From Clostridiales bacterium (GTDB lineage Bacteria > Bacillota > Clostridia > Christensenellales > Aristaeellaceae), in the NCBI GenBank assembly GCA_017569285.1, contig CP069419.1, forward strand, positions 2,356,001 through 2,420,000: a stretch of DNA of 64,000 nucleotides. Direction: 5' to 3'. Positions 52,160-58,088 of this stretch are shown in pieces; position 1 is the stretch's first letter, and each line of letters begins with the position of its first letter. The translations under genes were made by a program, and so were the position numbers. The notes below the pieces were generated by a model. That model worked only from the letters and a program-made list of their open reading frames with translations. It was not told the origin of the DNA and did not search any database.

Positions 52160-52978
52160 TCATAAAGCGCCTTTAGGGCAGTTCTTCACGCACTCCATGC
52201 ATAAGATGCATTCTGTTCCATTTTCACGTTTCCTGGAATTATCAGTCACGTCTACATTCATCGGGCATACGCGTTTGCATTTACCGCATGCAATACACTT
52301 TTCCTTATCACATTTCACACGGAACAGGGAATAATAACTCATCGGCTTCAGGAATACTGTAATCGGACAGATATATTTGCAAAACGCACGGTTGTCCCGA
52401 AATACAAATGCGAGGATAATCCCTGTCGCATAATACAGGATATTGCCAATGATGAACGCCCAGAACATAATCCTCCCGATGTTCCCAACATGCGCAAGGA
52501 ACAATGACGCAACAAAGATGAGTGCGGCGGCAAAGGTTATATATCTGATCCAGCCCAGCTGCTTTCGCGGATGCTTTGGTACTTTATAAGGCAGGAAATC
52601 CAGTACCATGGCTGTCCAGCAGGCGTATCCGCACCATCCGCGTCCGAAGATCAGCGGCCCGAATATCTTTGCCACGGCATAATGGATCGTTGCCGCCTCA
52701 AATACACCTGTGAAGAGATAGTACCAGAATCCCTCAATCTGCATGTTTTCATTGCAGATCAGTCCGAGATAAACAAGCATGTACAGACCGACAAGCAGCT
52801 GAACAATGCGCCGGGCATGCTTATATTTTTTGATAAACAGGAAGACACCCAGTGAAACGGATATGCCGATATAGCTGAAATTGAACAGATAGAACAGATT
52901 GCCCTTTGTCAGCCATAATGTGATTGCGACTGCTTCAAATACAGCCAGCATAACGACCGGCATTGCATATTTCTTCAT
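52160..52978 (-). CDS. NapH/NosR-like membrane 4Fe-4S protein
   Basis: 272 residues with about five membrane helices, the membrane cysteine motif GRGWCGYACW, a second FCKYICPI motif, and a C-terminal pair of 4Fe-4S clusters (CIACGKCKRVCP and CILCMECVKNCP). Members of this group move electrons across or along the membrane. Start ATG 52978 is chosen with GGGGATG upstream; a 15-residue extension exists. Less GC-rich than the flanking phage genes, like its EamA neighbour. Confidence 0.85.
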   Translation of the reverse strand: MKKYAMPVVMLAVFEAVAITLWLTKGNLFYLFNFSYIGISVSLGVFLFIKKYKHARRIVQLLVGLYMLVYLGLICNENMQIEGFWYYLFTGVFEAATIHYAVAKIFGPLIFGRGWCGYACWTAMVLDFLPYKVPKHPRKQLGWIRYITFAAALIFVASLFLAHVGNIGRIMFWAFIIGNILYYATGIILAFVFRDNRAFCKYICPITVFLKPMSYYSLFRVKCDKEKCIACGKCKRVCPMNVDVTDNSRKRENGTECILCMECVKNCPKGAL

Positions 52979-53044
52979 CTCTGCATCCCCACAAATCCCG
53001 AATGTCCTGGCCGACAATTTCAAAAGATAGTAGTTCTACTATTC

Positions 53045-53128
53045 CCAATTATATTCTGCGTCATACTATTGATATTCCTGCATGCAGGAATTCTTTTCGA
53101 CTCGCAAAAAAGGAGGTTCGGCCTCATG
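53045..53128 (+). repeat. Junction repeat, copy 2
   Basis: Aligns with 49658-49745. It includes the perfect palindrome CCTGCATGCAGG and ends with CGACTCGCAAAAAAGGAGG-TTCGGCCTCATG, the same ribosome-binding region used by the sheath-like gene, here serving the tube gene. Confidence 0.75.
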
Positions 53129-53557
53129 TATAACGTTTATTCTTTCCCGGATATCAAGGCGGTGATTTACCACGAGGATATCGGGCAGTGCAGCCTGCAT
53201 GAATCCGGGCTGGGGAAGATCACGGTTTCCGCGGCCGGGGATCTTTCGTCCCACACCACCACCGCGGACGGCTATGTGATCGTGAACCGGCTGAAGAGCA
53301 CCAACGGGACGATCACCCTGGAGGTGCCGCAGGGCTCCGTGGCGGACTGGTTCCTGCGGAAATGGGCGCGCTGGGCGCGTTCCCTGCAGAACCCTTCCCG
53401 CATCGCCCTGGGCGTGCTGACGATCCAGGATACCGTGGGCGGGAACACGATCTCCGCCACCGGCGTCTCCCTGCAGAAGGCGCCGGACCGCGTATTCGAC
53501 CGCACCGCCGGGAACATCGCCTACACCTTCCTGGCGGCGACAATAAGTGAGTCGTAA
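53126..53557 (+). CDS. Tail tube protein (DUF3277-like)
   Basis: 143 residues. YSFPDIKAVIYHEDIGQ at the start and a beta-rich body with NGTITLEVPQGS fit the DUF3277-type inner tube protein that follows the sheath in related contractile phages. ATG 53126 has AAAAAAGGAGG 10 nt upstream; a 19-residue in-frame extension is rejected because it reads through the repeat. Separated from the sheath gene by two cellular genes. Confidence 0.78.
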   Translation: MYNVYSFPDIKAVIYHEDIGQCSLHESGLGKITVSAAGDLSSHTTTADGYVIVNRLKSTNGTITLEVPQGSVADWFLRKWARWARSLQNPSRIALGVLTIQDTVGGNTISATGVSLQKAPDRVFDRTAGNIAYTFLAATISES

Positions 53558-53565
53558 TGCGGTGA

Positions 53566-53668
53566 GCGTCTGCGACTGACGAGCAAAGCGAAGTCAGAGC
53601 AGGTAACGCCACCAATGCTACAGCCGTCCATTGTCACGAGTCGAAGACGAAGTGAGAATGGGTAACGG
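53566..53668 (+). repeat. Structured GA/GAA hairpin element, forward copy
   Basis: Two tandem hairpins, 53566-53609 and 53624-53668, each with outer stem, GA, inner stem, AAA or GAA loop, inner stem, GAA, outer stem. Stems pair perfectly though their sequences differ. After the second, CGATCGCAC leads directly into the ribosome-binding site of the chaperone gene. Confidence 0.7.
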
Positions 53669-53689
53669 CGATCGCACGGAGGAAATGAC

Positions 53690-54109
53690 ATGAGAAATAT
53701 CACAAAGAACATTCAGATCCCCATTGACGGAAACCCGACCGACTTCCGGCTGACGAAGCTCGACGCCTTCTCCGGCGCCGAGCTCCTGCGCATGCTGGCG
53801 AAAACCCCGGCGGGGAACGGGGGAGCGGAACAGGCGGTTTCCGCCGCCTTCGCCGCCCTGGACGCCGGGGACCTGCGGAGCCTGATGACCGCGTGCCTGA
53901 ACCACACGGAGGTGCTGCTTCCGGCGGGATACCAGCGCGTGATGCAGGGAGAGAGCTGGGGCTGGCCGGACCTGGAGCATGACGCCATGACCTGCCTGAA
54001 GCTGGCGATGGAGGAGGTGGCCTGGACGCTGGAGGGTTTTTTCGGCGAAGGCGGCCGGAGCTCCCGGCCGCCGGCCCCGGATACACCCCCTTCCGCGCCC
54101 CGAACCTGA
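53690..54109 (+). CDS. Tail assembly chaperone, short (G-like) form
   Basis: 139 residues, helical, placed between the tube and the tape-measure gene as in other contractile phages. CTGAELL-like helices and ALDAGDLRSLMTACLNHTE are typical of G-type chaperones that hold the tape measure. CGGAGGAAATGAC precedes the ATG. A TTTTTTC slippery site near its end allows a longer second product. The last ~20 residues in this frame are proline-rich and low in structure, as is usual for the unshifted tail. Confidence 0.72.
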   Translation: MRNITKNIQIPIDGNPTDFRLTKLDAFSGAELLRMLAKTPAGNGGAEQAVSAAFAALDAGDLRSLMTACLNHTEVLLPAGYQRVMQGESWGWPDLEHDAMTCLKLAMEEVAWTLEGFFGEGGRSSRPPAPDTPPSAPRT

Positions 54110-54267
54110 ACGAATTCCTGTTCCTGCCGGTTTCCGCGGGACTGTGGCGTCAGCACGAAATGTGGGACGGGACCTACACCCTGGACGACCTGCTGGACGC
54201 CGCAGAGCTGATCCTCGTGCGGCGGGAAAACGAAAAGCGCGCCGCCGAAGCGGCGCGCCCGGAATAA
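53690..54267 (+). CDS. Tail assembly chaperone, -1 frameshift (GT-like) product
   Basis: At TTTTTTC (54037-54043; codons GGT TTT TTC) a -1 slip continues reading without a stop to TAA at 54265-54267, giving about 192 residues. The added part contains NEFLFLPVSAGLWRQHEMWD and a helical end (LDDLLDAAELILVRRENEKR), as structured as a real domain. Six nt after the slippery site begins a perfect 9-bp hairpin, GGCGGCCGG with CCGGCCGCC (54050-54058 and 54064-54072). This matches the G/GT frameshift of lambda-like and P2-like tails. Confidence 0.78.
54037..54072 (+). promoter_or_regulatory. Programmed -1 frameshift signal
   Basis: Slippery heptamer T TTT TTC, 6-nt spacer, 9-bp GC-only stem with a 5-nt loop: the canonical arrangement for -1 ribosomal frameshifting. 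Confidence 0.8.
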
Positions 54268-54274
54268 GCACGCA

Positions 54275-54991
54275 TCAGTCGTCCGCGAAGTGCTCGCGGG
54301 CATGGAAGGTTTTGCAGATGGTCTGGTAATCCCCGAAGACGGTGAGTTTGTCACCGGGTTCGAACACCGTGTCCGCGTGGGGCGCTTCCGGCTTCCCGCC
54401 GTTGCGCTCCACCAGCATCACGGAGATGCCGGTATCCGCGCGCAGCTTGGTTTCGGCCAGGGTGAGGCCGCGGTATTCATCCGGAATATGGCGGATGGTC
54501 ACCTGGGCGATGGATTCGGAGCCGATGTAGTCCACCAGCATGACGGCGTTGAAGGTTTCCTGCCGGTCGAAGATCCGATCCGCGGTACGGCGGAGGAGAT
54601 TGTCGCCCCAGGCATGGATCTTCGGCACGCGCATGAAGATGAAGATGACCGCGACGGCGGCCAGGGGGATCAGCAGGCTGAGGAATTCATACCCGACCTG
54701 GACCAGCTTCATGGACAGGAACACGTTGATGAACGCGGATACGATGGTGACATTGAACACGTAGCCGAAGAGCATCGTGATCCGGGCCAGGCGGCGGCGC
54801 CGGCGGGAGGAGAGGATCATCTCGCTCTCCCGGGTGGTGAAGCCGCAGCCCGTCAGCAGGGAAATCACCTGGAAGCGGGCCTTCTCCGCTGGAAGCCCGG
54901 TGAGGCGGAAGATGAAGGTGAATACTTCCGTAATCACCCAGTACAGCAGGATGATGAACGAGAACAGCAACAGCGCGAGGGTGATATCCAT
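54275..54991 (-). CDS. Membrane protein with RCK_C (TrkA-C) domain
   Basis: 238 residues. Three or four membrane helices (about 5-30, 72-94 and 98-118), then a C-terminal RCK_C/TrkA-C domain (YRGLTLAETKLRADTGISVML; FEPGDKLTVFGDY), which binds a ligand such as a nucleotide and gates ion transport. The hydrophobic part is shorter than in known potassium channels, so a regulatory role is as likely. Cellular gene directly after the chaperone, with only 7 nt between their convergent stop codons. Confidence 0.8.
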   Translation of the reverse strand: MDITLALLLFSFIILLYWVITEVFTFIFRLTGLPAEKARFQVISLLTGCGFTTRESEMILSSRRRRRLARITMLFGYVFNVTIVSAFINVFLSMKLVQVGYEFLSLLIPLAAVAVIFIFMRVPKIHAWGDNLLRRTADRIFDRQETFNAVMLVDYIGSESIAQVTIRHIPDEYRGLTLAETKLRADTGISVMLVERNGGKPEAPHADTVFEPGDKLTVFGDYQTICKTFHAREHFADD

Positions 54992-55017
54992 TTCTTCTGT
55001 GCTCCTTGCAGATGGCC

Positions 55018-55048
55018 GCCGGGCCCGGGCAGCAGCTGCCCGGGCCCG
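55018..55048 (-). terminator. GC hairpin after the secreted hypothetical gene
   Basis: A long GC-rich inverted repeat (GGGCCCGGGCAGC with GCTGCCCGGGCCC) just past the minus-strand gene at 55068, without a T-run; terminator function is uncertain. Confidence 0.45.
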
Positions 55049-55067
55049 GATGGTTCATGGAATATAA

Positions 55068-56159
55068 TCAGTCTTCAATTTCGCACCAGGCGTACGCTTC
55101 GATGGTGGTGATTTCGACGCCCTTTTCGTTGAGCATCTTCACAAAGCGGTCGTCCAGGTTCTGCTTCATGATGAGGGAGCTGCCGGAGGTGAGCTCATGG
55201 CGGTACAGGGAGGTTTCCTCCACCAGCCAGGGCGTGCCTTCCGCATCCTCAAGGCAGAAGATTACCTGGGGAGTAGCGGGGTTTTCGGTCTGATTGGTGA
55301 CCGTGGTCTGCATCCAGGAAGTGGCGTAATCGCCTTCACCGAAGGTGAAATCGGAATCTGCGGCGGTGAGTGCGAAATCCTTCCGGTAGGGATTCGGGGA
55401 GACCTCCAGGGCCCGTTCGCAGGTGACTTCGATATTTTCGGGAATGTCCGCTTCCATGGAAACGAAGGTGGTTTCACCGGGCTCGAGGTAATAGGAACCG
55501 CGGTTGGAAAGGTAGGTGGCGCTTCCCACCAGGCTGCCTTCCGCATCCTTTACCTGCAGGCTGCCGCTGCGGATATACACGGGGTTCTGGTTCATGTTGA
55601 TGACCTTGGCGAGCCATACGGCGCGGTAGCCGTTGTAGCTCTCGACGACGTAATGGTTTTCCGAGATGATATCCACGGTATTGCCGGCGGCGGCAGAGGC
55701 CTGCGCTTCAGCGGCGGCCTTTTCCGCCATGAGCCGCTGGTATTCCGCATAGAAGTTCTTCCCGACGGTTTCCACGTCTTCCTTGGTCATGCCTTCCGGC
55801 AGCTCGTATTCCTCCCCGCTGAAATAGGCGGAGATGATCTCGTTGGGTACCCGGCCTTCCTCCCGGATGACCGGGAACATCAGCTCAGGGCTGAAAAGCA
55901 TGGTTCCGTCCCAGGCGAAGTCGAGCGCCTCCCCCTCGAGGGAGATGGTGACGGTTTCGCCTTCCGCGGACCATTCGCCGTCCACTTCGCCTGTGCCGAT
56001 GAGGTTGGCATGCACGGTTCCGTCCTCATTGAGCTGGAAAGATCCCAGGTCGACTTCGGCCAGGACCACATGCCACAGGCCGCTGAAATCCTCGGCCAGG
56101 ACGGGAACGACAGAGAGCAGCAGGCACAGGGCCAGCAGCAGCGCAAAAATCTTCTTCAT
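55068..56159 (-). CDS. Secreted hypothetical protein with lipocalin-like start
   Basis: 363 residues. Signal peptide MKKIFALLLALCLLLSVVPVLAE. Residues ~25-90 (GLWHVVLAEVDLGSFQLNED; ISLEGEALDFAWDGTMLF) resemble a small beta-barrel of the lipocalin-like type found in Clostridial secreted proteins. The second half is an unassigned beta domain. ATG 56159 has GAAAGGAG before it; extensive open sequence further upstream has no site and runs over the tape-measure gene. Cellular gene between chaperone and tape measure. Confidence 0.72.
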   Translation of the reverse strand: MKKIFALLLALCLLLSVVPVLAEDFSGLWHVVLAEVDLGSFQLNEDGTVHANLIGTGEVDGEWSAEGETVTISLEGEALDFAWDGTMLFSPELMFPVIREEGRVPNEIISAYFSGEEYELPEGMTKEDVETVGKNFYAEYQRLMAEKAAAEAQASAAAGNTVDIISENHYVVESYNGYRAVWLAKVINMNQNPVYIRSGSLQVKDAEGSLVGSATYLSNRGSYYLEPGETTFVSMEADIPENIEVTCERALEVSPNPYRKDFALTAADSDFTFGEGDYATSWMQTTVTNQTENPATPQVIFCLEDAEGTPWLVEETSLYRHELTSGSSLIMKQNLDDRFVKMLNEKGVEITTIEAYAWCEIED

Positions 56160-56265
56160 GTTCAGTCTCCTTTCAAAACAATGAAAATCATCCAACAGAT
56201 GTATCATACCATGTTTTGACAGGGAGGTCATCTTTTTTTCTGTATTAAAAAAGGAGGAAAAACAT

Positions 56266-57012
56266 ATGCCCCAGGAATTCCTGGCATCCTTTGCCGTGGA
56301 CATCGACGAGGGCGGGGTCAACCGCCTGGAACGGATCCTGGAAAACAACCGGGAGCTGGCAGGAAAGCTCGCGGACGCCTTTGACGCAGCCAGGAATGCC
56401 ATGGAAGGATTCATCCGCCCGATGGCGGAGGACCTGGAAGGGATCCTGCCCTTCCCGCAGCCGGAGGCGGCGGGGGAAACCCCCGGCATCGGCGGGACTT
56501 TCCCGGTGGGCCTGGACTTTGCGGAAGCCGGAAAGCAGCTGGAGACCTTCGTCACCGGCGCGAAAAAGCAGCTGCGCCTTTCCGCGGACGGATCGGGCAT
56601 CGTTTCGGCGGTGTCCGCGGCCATCTCCCGGGCCCGGTCTATGCTGGCGGGGGCGGGGCTGACGCTGCCGGTGCGGGTGGAAACATATGGGGCGGGGATT
56701 CCCGCCGGCGCGGCGCCGGCGGCATATGCCCCGGCCGCAGCCCCGGAAACGCCCCCGGCCGGAACAATCCAAACAGGCGGGTCCCCGGCCGCCCCGGCGG
56801 AAAGCGCCGCGCTGTTTGCCGGCATCCCCGCGCTGCTTTCCGGCGCCGCGGACGCCGCGGCCCCGCGGGTGACGCAGAACACGACCACCCGCAACGTTTC
56901 CGCCCCGGTGAACATCCGGGTGGAAGCCACCTCCGCGGACCCGGAGGCCGTGGGCCGTTCCATCTACAACACCGCGGAGCAGCACCTGCTCCGCACCCTG
57001 CAGGAGGCGTAA
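56266..57012 (+). CDS. Miniature tail tape-measure protein
   Basis: 248 residues. The N-terminal ASFAVDIDEGGVNRLERIL and helical run, an Ala/Pro/Gly-rich centre and the C-terminal VNIRVEATSADPEAVGRSIYNTAEQHLLRTLQEA match the two ends of tape-measure proteins of related phages. The middle is far shorter than usual (normally 500-1500 residues). Tape measures set tail length, so this predicts a very short tail. AAAAAGGAGGAAAAACAT precedes the ATG. It follows two cellular genes. Confidence 0.72.
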   Translation: MPQEFLASFAVDIDEGGVNRLERILENNRELAGKLADAFDAARNAMEGFIRPMAEDLEGILPFPQPEAAGETPGIGGTFPVGLDFAEAGKQLETFVTGAKKQLRLSADGSGIVSAVSAAISRARSMLAGAGLTLPVRVETYGAGIPAGAAPAAYAPAAAPETPPAGTIQTGGSPAAPAESAALFAGIPALLSGAADAAAPRVTQNTTTRNVSAPVNIRVEATSADPEAVGRSIYNTAEQHLLRTLQEA

Positions 57013-57013
57013 C

Positions 57014-57643
57014 ATGGCCCGTTCCGGAGCATATATCATCATCAAGGGGCAGGGAACGAGCCTGCACTTTACCGGGGTGACGGAGATCTCCCACCAGATC
57101 CGCCTGAAGATTTTCGACAAGGCGGATATCACAGAGGCGGCCTCCTTTGTGAACGGCGCGAAGAACGAGCCGGACCGGGTGACCCTTTCCGTGATCGAGA
57201 CGGACGCGGCGCACGAAGCGGCCGGCTGGTCCGCCCGGATGCTGGAAATCCTGTATACGGTGAAGCGGGACCGGATGCTGTGCGAGGTGGTCACCCCGCA
57301 GAAGGCATACAGCGATATGCTGCTTTCCGAAATCTCCGCGGTGCACAACGCCGAAATCCCGGACGGCTGGAGCGGGGAGCTGACCTTTACGGAATACATC
57401 CCGCTGGCAGTCCTGGGCGAAACGAAGGCGGACGACAATGCCTCCACCCCGCGGAACACCGGCTCCGCCGCCCCGCCGGAAAAGCTGGAGGCCGCTGTGG
57501 TGATGAGCGCCGTCACCGTCGGCACCGCCGCATCCGCCGGGATCATCACCGGGTATGCCGCCCTGTCCGCCGGCAGCACGCTGGAGCGGAAACTGGCTTC
57601 CGCGGGCGTGCTGGAGGCCGGGAAGGTACTGTACGTGATCTGA
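57014..57643 (+). CDS. Baseplate-proximal tail protein
   Basis: 209 residues. N-terminal ~125 residues (MARSGAYIIIKGQGTSLHFTGVTEIS; VIETDAAHEAAGWSARM) form a beta domain like the tail proteins that follow the tape measure in short contractile phages; the C-terminal part is Ala-rich with a hydrophobic stretch. CAGGAGGCG precedes the ATG, only 1 nt after the tape-measure stop. Exact role (tube initiator or Dit-like) uncertain. Confidence 0.62.
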   Translation: MARSGAYIIIKGQGTSLHFTGVTEISHQIRLKIFDKADITEAASFVNGAKNEPDRVTLSVIETDAAHEAAGWSARMLEILYTVKRDRMLCEVVTPQKAYSDMLLSEISAVHNAEIPDGWSGELTFTEYIPLAVLGETKADDNASTPRNTGSAAPPEKLEAAVVMSAVTVGTAASAGIITGYAALSAGSTLERKLASAGVLEAGKVLYVI

Positions 57644-57659
57644 AAAGGAGAAGCGAAAA

Positions 57660-58025
57660 ATGACCAAGCAGCTTTCGTATTCCGTGCTGCCGCTGACGAA
57701 TGACCCGTACCAGGTGTTTACCACTGACGTGGCACCGGATGGCACCCCGCTCCACGCGCGGATCGAAATCCGGTATCTGGCGGCGGCCGGACGGTGGGTG
57801 GTTTCCATCTTTGACCACGCCGCCGCCACTTTGCTGGCAAACCAGGTTCCCATGGTGGTCAGCAGCGGATTCCCGCTGGACCTGCTGTATCCCTTCCGCT
57901 ACCTGCGGGGAGGAAAGGGCATCGGAAGCATGTTCCTGCTGCGCGGCGGGGACACCGGCGCCCGGGACCCTGGGCAGGATAACCTGACCGAGTATACGCT
58001 CCTGTATGGGTCGCTTTTAGGGTGA
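57660..58025 (+). CDS. Baseplate plug protein (Pam3 plug-like)
   Basis: 121 residues. PYQVFTTDVAPDGTPLHARIEIRYLAAAGRWVVSIFD and a C-terminal LLYGSLLG are typical of the small baseplate-plug family known from the short contractile phage Pam3 and Clostridial relatives (DUF6983-type). AAAAGGAGAAGCG precedes the ATG. Followed by an inserted minus-strand glucuronoyl esterase-like gene. Confidence 0.7.
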   Translation: MTKQLSYSVLPLTNDPYQVFTTDVAPDGTPLHARIEIRYLAAAGRWVVSIFDHAAATLLANQVPMVVSSGFPLDLLYPFRYLRGGKGIGSMFLLRGGDTGARDPGQDNLTEYTLLYGSLLG

Positions 58026-58041
58026 CAATGCGGACGATCAC

Positions 58042-58072
58042 AAAAGGCCGGCGCTCGTACAGAGCGCCGGCC
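58042..58072 (-). terminator. Terminator of the glucuronoyl-esterase-like gene
   Basis: A perfect 11-bp stem (58046-58056 with 58062-58072) with TTTT on the minus strand. It is placed just after the plug gene on the other strand. Confidence 0.82.
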
Positions 58073-58088
58073 GGGGAAATAGGGTCAT

